46,088 bases of DNA from JAKVJE01 sp047722305 (GTDB lineage Bacteria > Actinomycetota > Actinomycetes > Actinomycetales > Microbacteriaceae): contig JBDNYM010000013.1 in assembly GCA_047722305.1 (NCBI GenBank), positions 1 through 46,088 on the forward strand, written 5' to 3'. Below are positions 30,717-38,709 of this stretch, one piece after another (within the stretch, counting starts at the first letter, position 1; each line of letters begins with the position of its first letter). The translations under genes and the position numbers were made by a program. The notes beneath the pieces were generated by a model. That model worked only from the letters and a program-made list of their open reading frames with translations. It searched no databases and was not told the DNA's origin.

Positions 30717-32158
30717 GCGGACTCCGAGTGCGCCCCGCCGAGGTCGTCGAGGTAGTGGTGGGCCCAGGCCAGCACATTGTCCTCCCGCACGCGGCGCCGC
30801 ATGGCGCGCATCCGTCGCGTCCGCTCGGCCTTCGGCATGCGCATGGCCTGCCGGATGGCGTCCTTGAGCCCGTCGATGTCGTGCGGGTTGACCAGCAGCG
30901 CCGTCTTGAGCTCGTCGGACGCCCCGGCGAACTCGCTCAGGATCAGCACCCCGTCGTTGTCGACGTTGGTGGCCACGAACTCCTTGGCCACCAGGTTCAT
31001 CCCGTCGCGCAGTGCGGTGACCAGCATCACATCGGCCGCGAGGTACAGCGCCGCCATCTCGTCGCGGGGGAAGCTGCGGTGCAGGTAGTGGATGGCGGTC
31101 TCCCCCACCGTGCTGAAGTCGCCGTTGATGCGGGCGACGGCGATCTCGATGTCGTCGCGCAGCTTCTGGTAGGTGCGCACCCGCTCCCGGCTGGGCACCG
31201 CTACCTGGATGAGGCCGACGTCGCCGACGCTGATCTCCCCGTCGTCGAGCAGCTCGCCGTACGCCTTGAGACGGTGCCGGATGCCCTTGGTGTAGTCCAT
31301 CCGGTCGATGCCGAGCAGCAGCGTCTTGGGGTTGCCCAGCTCGGAGCGGATCTGGGCGGCGCGGGCGCGCACCCCCGGATCTCGTCCGAGCTGCTCGAAG
31401 GCGTGGGCGTCGATCGAGATCGGGTAGTCGCGGTAGTGGACGATGCGCTGGGAGCCGCCGGGACCGGGCACCGTCACGGTGTCGCGGGTGACGCGCAGCC
31501 CGAGCAGGCGGCGCACGGCGCGCCCGAAATTACGGCAGTCGTCCACCCGCTGAAACCCGATCAGGTCGGAACCGAGCAGCCCCTCCAGCACCTGGGCGCG
31601 CCAGGGCAGCTGGGCGAACAGGTCGGCACCGGGGAAGGGGATGTGGTTGAAGAACCCGATCTTCACATCGGGGCGCAGCTCGCGCAGGATGTTCGGCACC
31701 AGCTGCAGCTGGTAGTCCTGCACCCAGACGGTGGCGCCCACGGCGGCCACACCGGCGACGGCCTGGGCGAAGCGGCGGTTGACCCGCTCGAAGCAGTCCC
31801 ACCACTGCCGGTGGTACTCGGGCACGGCGATGAGATCGTGGTAGAGGGGCCAGATGGTGGCGTTGGCGAAGCCCTCGTAGTACTCGGTGACCTCGGAGGC
31901 GTCGAGTTCGACCGGGAAGATCATGAACGACCCTCCGGCCAGGCCCCCTTCGAGTTCGAAGGGCTCCAGGTGCTCGCCGGTGGACCCGGCCCAGCCGACC
32001 CAGGCGCCGTGCGAGGTGGCCATGACGGGTTCCAGGGCCGTCACCAGCCCGCCGGGCGAACGATGCCAGGTATGCGAACCGTCCTTCTCGACCACCCGAT
32101 CGACCGGCAGCCGATTCGAGACCACTACCAGGTCCGCTTGCTGCGCTCCAGCCGCCAT
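30713..32158 (-). CDS. otsA: alpha,alpha-trehalose-phosphate synthase
   Basis: The 481-aa GT20 glycosyltransferase joins UDP- or ADP-glucose with glucose-6-phosphate. Characteristic blocks: LVVVSNRLPVDRV and SPGGLVTALEP near the start, WVQDYQLQLVPNILREL, GFFNHIPFP, IDRMDYTKGIRHRL, RDGMNLVAKEF and LILSEFAGASDEL. The ATG at 32158 has GGAGGGAG upstream. Together with otsB it forms the OtsAB trehalose pathway on one transcript. Confidence 0.96.
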   Translation of the reverse strand: MAAGAQQADLVVVSNRLPVDRVVEKDGSHTWHRSPGGLVTALEPVMATSHGAWVGWAGSTGEHLEPFELEGGLAGGSFMIFPVELDASEVTEYYEGFANATIWPLYHDLIAVPEYHRQWWDCFERVNRRFAQAVAGVAAVGATVWVQDYQLQLVPNILRELRPDVKIGFFNHIPFPGADLFAQLPWRAQVLEGLLGSDLIGFQRVDDCRNFGRAVRRLLGLRVTRDTVTVPGPGGSQRIVHYRDYPISIDAHAFEQLGRDPGVRARAAQIRSELGNPKTLLLGIDRMDYTKGIRHRLKAYGELLDDGEISVGDVGLIQVAVPSRERVRTYQKLRDDIEIAVARINGDFSTVGETAIHYLHRSFPRDEMAALYLAADVMLVTALRDGMNLVAKEFVATNVDNDGVLILSEFAGASDELKTALLVNPHDIDGLKDAIRQAMRMPKAERTRRMRAMRRRVREDNVLAWAHHYLDDLGGAHSESA

Positions 32159-32306
32159 GGGGTCTCCCTCCGCGACGGCCAGCCTATCAGCCCGATCTTC
32201 GAGCCCATGGTGCGGCTGCGGATCGCCCCCCCTCGGGGAGACTCTGATCCGACATGGCGAACGCGCCTACCGACGAGGTCAGGACGGAAGGCGGATGATG
32301 GGAGGC

Positions 32307-33308
32307 ATGGACCGCAAGCGCCCCACCCTGGTCGAGGTGGCCCGGCGGGCCGGGGTTTCTCCGTCGCTGGCCAGCTACGCCCTCAACGGCACCGGCCGGG
32401 TCGCCCCGGAGACGGCGCAGGAGATCCTGCGGGTGTCCGCCGAACTCGGATACCGGGCGAACCGGCACGCGCAGGCTCTGCGCAGCGGCGACGAGACCAG
32501 CTACGGGTTCGTCATCCGCAACCTGAAGAACCCGTTCTTCCTGGACGTCCTCGACGCGCTGGCGCCGAGCTTCGACGGCGCCGACCGGGTGCTGGCGATC
32601 ATGGACTCCCGCTACCGGCTGGACCAGCAGCAGCGACTGCTCGACGCGCTGAACGCCGCCGGGACGACGGCGGCGCTGGTCGCAGCGGTGGGCGGCGAGG
32701 GGCCGCTGATCGACTGGCAGCGGCGCTCCCGCTCGCGCATGCGCCTGGTCACGCTCAACGTCGCCAGTTCCGAGGACGAAACGGATCCGGTGCTGCCCAG
32801 CGTCAACCTCGACCATCGAGCCGCGGTGCGCCGCGCCGTCGACGTCCTCGCCCGTCACGGACACCGACGTCTCACTTTCCTCTGCGCCCCGGAGGGACAG
32901 GAGTCGGATCAGGTGCGGCGGGTCGAGTTCCAACGGGCGTGCGCCGACGCCGGCGTCGAGCCGGAGGTGGTGCGCACCCCGCTGTCGTACCAGGAGGTGC
33001 TCGTCGCTTGCGAGACGCTGATGGCCTCGGACCGGCACGACCTGGCCCTGATCTTCAACAGCGACTATCTGGCGAGCGCCGCCTACGAGGCGGCCCGGCA
33101 GGTCGGCCGCGTCATCGGCGGGGACGTGAGCGTGATCGGGCACGACGACCTGGCCACCTCGCGACTGCTCACCCCGGGGCTGGCCACGTTCCGGTTCTCC
33201 CGCGAGGAGCTCGGAACAGCGGTGGTCCGCGCTCTGGACGCGACGACGCCCGTGCACCTGGTCGTGCCGGTCGAGTTCGTGCCCCGAGGATCCGTCGCCG
33301 ATCGCTGA
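32307..33308 (+). CDS. LacI family transcriptional regulator
   Basis: The 333-aa protein has the LacI helix-turn-helix and hinge (TLVEVARRAGVSPSLASYAL, NGTGRVAPETAQEILRVSAE, then LGYRANRHAQALRSG) and a periplasmic-binding-protein-like effector domain. The effector domain lacks clear sugar-specific signatures. The ATG at 32307 has GGGAGG 6 nt upstream. It is divergent from otsA by 148 bp and lies immediately before the importer genes on the same strand, with a 142-bp gap that contains the PHO-like repeats, so it probably controls them or otsA. Confidence 0.9.
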   Translation: MDRKRPTLVEVARRAGVSPSLASYALNGTGRVAPETAQEILRVSAELGYRANRHAQALRSGDETSYGFVIRNLKNPFFLDVLDALAPSFDGADRVLAIMDSRYRLDQQQRLLDALNAAGTTAALVAAVGGEGPLIDWQRRSRSRMRLVTLNVASSEDETDPVLPSVNLDHRAAVRRAVDVLARHGHRRLTFLCAPEGQESDQVRRVEFQRACADAGVEPEVVRTPLSYQEVLVACETLMASDRHDLALIFNSDYLASAAYEAARQVGRVIGGDVSVIGHDDLATSRLLTPGLATFRFSREELGTAVVRALDATTPVHLVVPVEFVPRGSVADR

Positions 33309-33349
33309 GACGGGACCGGCCGCTTCTCGTCCCGACGTCTTCAACGAGG

Positions 33350-33393
33350 GTTCACCGTGCGTTCACCTGCACGTCCGTCCCCGTTCACAGCGC
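33350..33393 (+). promoter_or_regulatory. PHO-box-like 11-nt direct repeats before the importer
   Basis: Four consecutive 11-nt units are in phase: GTTCACCGTGC (33350), GTTCACCTGCA (33361), CGTCCGTCCCC (33372, degenerate) and GTTCACAGCGC (33383). GTTCACC-type units in direct repeat with an 11-nt period are the binding pattern of the response regulator PhoP in Streptomyces. The last unit can serve as the -35 region, with TTTAAG about 15 nt on as a weak -10. The SBP start is 58 nt after the last unit. Confidence 0.65.
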
Positions 33394-33450
33394 TGCTGAA
33401 ACCTTTAAGCGCGCCGGCGGACCGGCCGACGCAGAAAGGGAACCTTCCTC

Positions 33451-34515
33451 ATGAAGCGGATTCTCCAACGCACGCTCGCCCTCGTGGCGGCCGCCGGCCT
33501 CGCCGCGACCCTCACCGCGTGCTCAACCTCGTCGGCCTCGACCTCCTCGGCATCAGCCGGTGGACACGCCAAGGACGGCGACTCCGTCATCTCGTACAAC
33601 TCGCCCAAGACCTGGGGCAACTTCGGAGAGGTGCTGTCGACCTTCAGCTCCGACACCGGCATCCAGGCTCCCAACGATCCGAAGAACTCGGGACAGTCTC
33701 TGGCCGCGCTGCAGTCGGAGAAGAATTCGCCGGTCGCCGACACCGTCTACGTCGGCATCGCGTTCGCCGACCAGCTCGTGCAGGCCGGCGTGCTGCAGAA
33801 ATACCGGCCCGCGGGCAGCGCGTCCGTGCCGGCCTCGCTGAAGTCCGCGGACGGCTACTGGACCACCGTCCACACCGGCACGGTCGCGTTCATCGTCAAC
33901 AAGGACGCCCTCGACGGCGCCCCGGTCCCGAAGAGCTGGAGCGACCTGCTCAAGTCCGAGTACAAGGGCAAGGTCGGCTACCTCGACCCGACGCAGGCCG
34001 CGGTCGGGTATTCCGTCGCCACCGCCGTCAACATCGCCGAGGGCGGATCGCTCAGCGACTGGACGCCCGGGCTGGACTATCTGAAGAAGCTCAAGGCGAA
34101 CGGCGCCGTGACGCCGGCCCAGACCGCCACCGCCCAGGTCTCCTCGGGCGAGATCCCGATCCTCATCGACACCGACTTCGACGGCTACAACCTGCGCGAC
34201 CAGGGTTCGAACGTGCAGGTCGTCATCCCCAAGGAGGGCTCCCTGCAGATGCCGTACGTCGTCGGCCTGGTGAAGAACGCTCCGCATCCGAACAACGGCA
34301 AGACCCTGCTCGACTACTACTTCTCGAAGAAGGGGCAGTCGCTGTTCGCCAAGGGCTACATGCGCCCGGTCATCGGCTCGTTCCCGTCGTCGGTGAAGAG
34401 CAAGGTACTGCCGGACAACGACTACAAGCGGGCCAAGACCGTCGACTTCCTCAAGATGGGACAGGAGCAGACCTCCTTCTCGGCCCTCTACAAATCCCAG
34501 GTGCAGGGCGAGTGA
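33451..34515 (+). CDS. ABC transporter substrate-binding lipoprotein
   Basis: The 354-aa protein begins with a lipoprotein signal peptide whose lipobox is LTAC with Cys24, followed by a Ser-rich linker. The mature part has the iron/spermidine/phosphonate-type solute-binding fold: SVISYNSPKTWGNFGEV at its N-terminus, VPKSWSDLLKSEYKGKVGYL, and a C-terminal stretch typical of the same class. AGGGAACC precedes the ATG. It is the first importer gene and its stop overlaps the permease start (GTGA). The substrate is not fixed by sequence; 2-aminoethylphosphonate or another organophosphate is suggested by the PHO-like box and by the downstream hydrolase. Confidence 0.88.
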   Translation: MKRILQRTLALVAAAGLAATLTACSTSSASTSSASAGGHAKDGDSVISYNSPKTWGNFGEVLSTFSSDTGIQAPNDPKNSGQSLAALQSEKNSPVADTVYVGIAFADQLVQAGVLQKYRPAGSASVPASLKSADGYWTTVHTGTVAFIVNKDALDGAPVPKSWSDLLKSEYKGKVGYLDPTQAAVGYSVATAVNIAEGGSLSDWTPGLDYLKKLKANGAVTPAQTATAQVSSGEIPILIDTDFDGYNLRDQGSNVQVVIPKEGSLQMPYVVGLVKNAPHPNNGKTLLDYYFSKKGQSLFAKGYMRPVIGSFPSSVKSKVLPDNDYKRAKTVDFLKMGQEQTSFSALYKSQVQGE

Positions 34516-35369
34516 ACCGCAGCCGCGGAGGGAGGACGGCGCCCGCGCTCACGTGGGTCGCCGCCCTCCCCGGCATCGTGATCGGACTGCTGTTCGGCGC
34601 CGCCCCCCTGGCCGTCCTCGTCATCAACGCTCTCGGCGTCGGGGCCACCGGCACCTCCGAGCAGCGCGGGCTGACCCTCGGCCATCTCACCCAGGTGTTC
34701 ACCAGCCCGCTGCTGCTCGGCCAGCTGGGCAACTCGCTGATCGTGGGCCTGTCCGCCGTCGTCATCACGACGCTCGTCGGGGTCCCGCTTGCCGTCGGCC
34801 TGCGGCGCCGCAGCGAGGCCGGGCATCCGACCGCAGTCGCCGACGGCCTCCTCACCCTTCCGATCGCCCTGCCCGGCATCATCGTCGGATTCTTCACCAT
34901 CGTGCTGATCGGCAGGACCGGGCTGCTGGCGAAGGTCGTGCCGCCGCTCAGCGGAGCCGCCTACGGGATGTTCGGGCTGATCAGCGCCTACGTCTACTTC
35001 TCCATCCCGCGGGTGATCGGACCGCTGCGGGGAGCGGTGCAGGCGCTCGATCTGGAACCCGAGAATGTGGCCCGCACGCTCGGCGCCGGTCGGAGCCGGG
35101 CGTTCTTCAGCGCCACCGTCCCCCAGCTGCTCCCGGCGATCGTCGAGACCGCCGGAACGGCGGCCGCCGTCGCCGTCGGCGGCTACGGCACCGCCGCCAC
35201 CCTCGCCCAGGGGGTGCGGCTGCTGCCGGTGTCCGCCGTCGACGAGCTCACCCTCAACTACTCGGTGGCCAGCGCCTCCGGCATCGTCATCGTGCTCGCC
35301 CTCGTCGTGGTCGCGATCATCCTGCTCACCAGTCTGGCCGCCGGTGCATTTCGGCGGTGGGCCGCATGA
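34512..35369 (+). CDS. ABC transporter permease
   Basis: The 285-aa protein has six predicted membrane helices and the coupling loop EPENVARTLGAGRSRAFFSA. It is of the PotB/PhnU type rather than the sugar type. It is read from a GTG overlapping the TGA of the binding protein. It would form the channel with the next permease. Confidence 0.9.
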   Translation: MNRSRGGRTAPALTWVAALPGIVIGLLFGAAPLAVLVINALGVGATGTSEQRGLTLGHLTQVFTSPLLLGQLGNSLIVGLSAVVITTLVGVPLAVGLRRRSEAGHPTAVADGLLTLPIALPGIIVGFFTIVLIGRTGLLAKVVPPLSGAAYGMFGLISAYVYFSIPRVIGPLRGAVQALDLEPENVARTLGAGRSRAFFSATVPQLLPAIVETAGTAAAVAVGGYGTAATLAQGVRLLPVSAVDELTLNYSVASASGIVIVLALVVVAIILLTSLAAGAFRRWAA

Positions 35370-36163
35370 GCGCCCAGGCGCACCCTCGGATGGGCTCGGT
35401 GCGGTTGACGACGATCGCCATCGGCGCGTTCATCGGCCTCCCCATCGCCGCCACGCTCGTGTCCGCGACCACGGCGAACTTCGCCCAGGGGCCCTGGGGA
35501 GGCGGCTTCACCGTGATGTGGCTGCAGCAGGGAGCGGCCCAGATCGGCCCGATGCTGGGCCGTAGCCTCGTCGTGGCGCTGCTGGTCATCGCCGCCGACC
35601 TCGTCATCGGCGGCGGACTCGCCTACTGGATCGCCCGCCGCGACTCCCTGGCGGGACGGCTCGTGCGCCGTCTGATGGACCTCCCGCTCGCCGTGCCGGG
35701 CATCGCGCTCAGCATCGGGCTGATCACGCTGTACCCGGCTCTGCGGCCGAGCGGCACGCTGCTCGTGCTCGGGCACATCCTGTTCACGCTCCCCTTCGCC
35801 CTGGCGACCCTCATCCCGACGCTGCGCGATCCGGATCTCATCGACCAGGAGCAGGTGGCGACGACGCTGGGGGCCTCCCGCCTGCGCATCCTGCGCTCGC
35901 TGACCGCCCCGACCGCGCTGGTGTCATCCATCCAGGTGATGATGATGGTGTTCGCGATCTCGTTCGGCGAGTTCAACATCAGCTTCTTCATCAACCCCCC
36001 GGCGACGTCGATGGCCCCGTTCGGCCTGTTCGACGCCTATTCGACCCAGCGCATCGAGATCGGCAGCGCCGAGACCGTCATCTTCCTGGCGGTGCTCGTG
36101 CCGGTGCTGTGCGGCTTCCTGGTACTGCGCCGAGTTCTCTCCCCACGAAAGGAACGTCATTGA
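35366..36163 (+). CDS. ABC transporter permease
   Basis: The 265-aa protein has six predicted membrane helices and the coupling loop IDQEQVATTLGASRLRILRS. Segments such as MDLPLAVPGIALSIGLITLY are typical of the PotC/PhnV type. The ATG overlaps the stop of the preceding permease (ATGA) and the stop overlaps the TTG start of the ATPase gene, so all four importer genes are coupled. Confidence 0.9.
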   Translation: MSAQAHPRMGSVRLTTIAIGAFIGLPIAATLVSATTANFAQGPWGGGFTVMWLQQGAAQIGPMLGRSLVVALLVIAADLVIGGGLAYWIARRDSLAGRLVRRLMDLPLAVPGIALSIGLITLYPALRPSGTLLVLGHILFTLPFALATLIPTLRDPDLIDQEQVATTLGASRLRILRSLTAPTALVSSIQVMMMVFAISFGEFNISFFINPPATSMAPFGLFDAYSTQRIEIGSAETVIFLAVLVPVLCGFLVLRRVLSPRKERH

Positions 36164-37221
36164 CCACCACGCCACGAGATGGCCTGTCCCTCGAGCACCT
36201 GTCGGTCGACTACGGCGCGACCCGGGCCGTCCACGATGTGAGCGCCAGCGTCCAGGCCGGGCAGACCCTGGTGCTCGTCGGACCGTCGGGATGCGGCAAG
36301 AGCACCATCCTGAAGGCCATCACCGGCCTCCTGCCGCCGGCGGCGGGACGGATCCGGCTGGCCGGCCGTGACATCACCGGCCTGCCGCCGCAGCGCCGTC
36401 GTCTCGGCTACGTGCCCCAGAATTACGCGCTCTTCCCGACGCTGTCCGTACTGGGCAATGTCGAGTTCGGCCTGCGCCGACACGGCGTGGAGGCAGCCGA
36501 GCGCCGTCGCCGCGCCCTCGAGCTGCTGGAATTCGTCCAGCTGCCGGAGCTCGCCGACCGGCGGCCGGGCCAGCTGTCCGGCGGGCAGCGCCAGCGCGTC
36601 GCCCTCGCCCGGGCGCTGGCGACCGACCCGGATGCGCTGCTGCTGGATGAGCCGCTCTCGGCCCTCGACCCGCAGCTGCGCACCGCCATGCGGCAGCAGC
36701 TGCACGACCTGCTGCGCTCGGTGGGCTGCGTCACCGTGCTGGTCACCCACGACCGCACCGAGGCCCTCGCCCTGGCCGATCGCATCGCGGTCGTGCACGC
36801 CGGCTCCATCGTCCAGCTGGGCACCCCGCAGGAGATATGGGCGCGTCCGGCGGACGCGTTCGTCGCCGATTTCCTGGACGCCGCCCGGCTGATCCCGGCG
36901 GAGCGCACCGGCGACGACGTGACGCTGCGCCTGGGCGCCGGCGCGGAATGGCGCCTCCCCTGGTCGGTCGTCCGCACGGGTCCCGGTCGCACCGTTCCGA
37001 CCTCGATCCAGGGCGCCCTGATCCGGGAATCGACGCTGCAGGTCTCAGAGGCCGACGGGGCCTTCTGCGGCGATGTCGTGCGTACCGAGTTCGTCGGCGA
37101 CTCCCGGTCGGCGACACTGCGCCTGGGCGACACCCTGGTCACGATGCGCGTCCCCACCGACCTGCTGCTGGGCGCCAGGGTCCGAGTCGTTCCCCGTCGG
37201 GGCGCGCTCGACCTCGTCTGA
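36160..37221 (+). CDS. ABC transporter ATP-binding protein with TOBE domain
   Basis: The 353-aa protein shows Walker A VLVGPSGCGKST, the Q loop in GYVPQNYALFPTLS, signature LSGGQRQRVALARAL, Walker B ALLLDEPLSALDP and the switch His in VTHDRTEAL. A C-terminal TOBE-like domain (about 240-353) follows, as in PotA/FbpC/PhnT subfamilies. I chose the TTG at 36160, which overlaps the upstream stop and has AAAGGA at the right distance; a start upstream in the frame lacks support. It energises the two permeases. Confidence 0.9.
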   Translation: MTTTPRDGLSLEHLSVDYGATRAVHDVSASVQAGQTLVLVGPSGCGKSTILKAITGLLPPAAGRIRLAGRDITGLPPQRRRLGYVPQNYALFPTLSVLGNVEFGLRRHGVEAAERRRRALELLEFVQLPELADRRPGQLSGGQRQRVALARALATDPDALLLDEPLSALDPQLRTAMRQQLHDLLRSVGCVTVLVTHDRTEALALADRIAVVHAGSIVQLGTPQEIWARPADAFVADFLDAARLIPAERTGDDVTLRLGAGAEWRLPWSVVRTGPGRTVPTSIQGALIRESTLQVSEADGAFCGDVVRTEFVGDSRSATLRLGDTLVTMRVPTDLLLGARVRVVPRRGALDLV

Positions 37222-37282
37222 CTCCATCCACCTCCACCGCATGCTCCGGCCGCCCAGCTCCGCCGGAGAGGAAGGCCCCAGA

Positions 37283-38059
37283 ATGCCTGTCTTCGAAGTC
37301 CTCGGAGCGAACGCTACCGCGCCCACGGCGGACGGCCCCGCGTCCTCGTACCTGGTCAGCGCCGGGGACGACGGCGGCTGGATCCTGGTCGACGCCGGCC
37401 CCGGCGGGATGGCGCGGTTCTGCCGCGGGCACGACCTGGCCGAGCTGCGCGGCATCGTGATCACCCACCTGCACGCCGACCACAGCCTCGACCTGATGGC
37501 GCTCGCCTACCGCTGGACGTTTCCGACCGCGCTGCCCCGCATCCCGGTCTACGTGCCGACCGGCGGGCTGCGCATCCTGCGGGCCTTCGACGAGCTGTTC
37601 GGCATCACGACCCTGCCGGGAATGGACAGGCCGATGGAACGGGCCTGGGACTGCCGTGAGCTGCCTGCGGACGGCACCCCGCGTCGTATCGGCCAAACGG
37701 CCTTCAGCGCCTATCCGGCCCACCATGCGATCACGTCGAACGCGCTGCGGTTCCAGATCGGGGATCGCGCCATCGCCTTCTCGTCCGACACCTGCCGCTG
37801 CCCCGGGGTCGAGAAGGCGGCCGCCGGGGCAGATCTCTTCGTGTGCGAGTGCACCTATCTGACCGGAGACGAACAGCAGATGCGCACCCACGGCCATCTG
37901 AACGCCGCCCAGGCGGCGACGTTGGCTGATGACGCCGGAGCCGCCCGGCTGCTGCTCACCCATTTCGGCACACCCGGGATGCAGGGTGCCGCGCGGGCAC
38001 GCGCAGCGAGGGCATTCCCCCGGCAGCTGGACGTCGCCGCCCCCGGCTGGCGCTGGTAG
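37283..38059 (+). CDS. metallo-beta-lactamase fold hydrolase, phosphodiesterase type
   Basis: The 258-aa protein carries the zinc motif THLHADHSLDL (His62, His64, Asp66, His67), the metal-bridging Asp in FSSDTCRCPG, and later histidines in HGHLNAAQA and LLTHFGTPG. This matches the RNase Z/PhnP branch, which cleaves phosphodiesters, rather than beta-lactamases. It lies 61 nt after the ATPase gene of the importer with a GGAGAGGAAGG site. Cleavage of an imported cyclic phosphate, glycerophosphodiester or phosphonate ester is the likely job. The signature ends without an exosite domain, so it is not tRNase Z. Confidence 0.85.
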   Translation: MPVFEVLGANATAPTADGPASSYLVSAGDDGGWILVDAGPGGMARFCRGHDLAELRGIVITHLHADHSLDLMALAYRWTFPTALPRIPVYVPTGGLRILRAFDELFGITTLPGMDRPMERAWDCRELPADGTPRRIGQTAFSAYPAHHAITSNALRFQIGDRAIAFSSDTCRCPGVEKAAAGADLFVCECTYLTGDEQQMRTHGHLNAAQAATLADDAGAARLLLTHFGTPGMQGAARARAARAFPRQLDVAAPGWRW

Positions 38060-38061
38060 CG

Positions 38062-38084
38062 GGAGAGCCCTTCGAACGCTCTCC
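38062..38084. terminator. bidirectional terminator candidate
   Basis: GGAGAGC (38062-38068) and GCTCTCC (38078-38084) form a 7-bp stem with a 9-nt loop, between the converging MBL and TetR genes. There is no T run. Confidence 0.45.
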
Positions 38085-38088
38085 GGGT

Positions 38089-38694
38089 TCAGTCCGCCGG
38101 AGCGGACAGAACGGTGCCGAGGCCGTCGAGCGCACTGTCCACGACCTGCTCGCGGGGCACCTTCACGCCCGTGAGCCGCCACTCCAGCCCCACCGTGAGA
38201 GCCGCGCCGAGCAGCCCGGCCGCCACGATGTCGGGATGCGGCAACTGCTGCCCCGCCGCCGCGCCCGCCTCCTCGCAGCTATGCTGCAGCTCGCTGAGAA
38301 ACTGCTCGCGGTGGGCGGCGACGGTCTGCACCCAGCTGCGGTCGTCGCGGAAGATCTCCGCCACCAGCACGCGGGCGAGGTCCGGGTTCTCCTGCATCGC
38401 CTGCAGGATGGTCTCGAACAGCGCCCGGACGGCCCCCAGCCCAGTGCGTCCCTGCCGGGCGGTCTTCAGCCGGTCGGACAGCGTGCTCAGCGCCTCGTCG
38501 AGCAGGTCGGCGAACAGCTGGTCCTTCGACGCGAAGTTGTAGTACAGGCTGCCCTTCGCGACCCCGGCCCGGGCGGCGATGTCGTCCATCGTCGTGCCCG
38601 TGATGCCGTGCTCGGCCGCCAGGGCGAGCGCCGCCGCGAAGATCGCCTCCCGCACCGATTTGCCGTCGTGCCTGCCTCGCGCCGTGCCGGCCAT
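38089..38694 (-). CDS. TetR family transcriptional regulator
   Basis: The 201-aa protein has the TetR helix-turn-helix (ITGTTMDDIAARAGVAKGSL followed by YYNFASKDQLF) and a helical ligand domain. It is the last gene of an operon with the ABC ATPase and YhgE/Pip gene, 15 nt after the latter. It probably represses the operon promoter at 41902-41940, where ACTGACTAGTCAGT is a perfect palindrome. The ligand is unknown. Confidence 0.9.
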   Translation of the reverse strand: MAGTARGRHDGKSVREAIFAAALALAAEHGITGTTMDDIAARAGVAKGSLYYNFASKDQLFADLLDEALSTLSDRLKTARQGRTGLGAVRALFETILQAMQENPDLARVLVAEIFRDDRSWVQTVAAHREQFLSELQHSCEEAGAAAGQQLPHPDIVAAGLLGAALTVGLEWRLTGVKVPREQVVDSALDGLGTVLSAPAD

Positions 38695-38709
38695 GTCAGC
38701 CCTCCCCGC

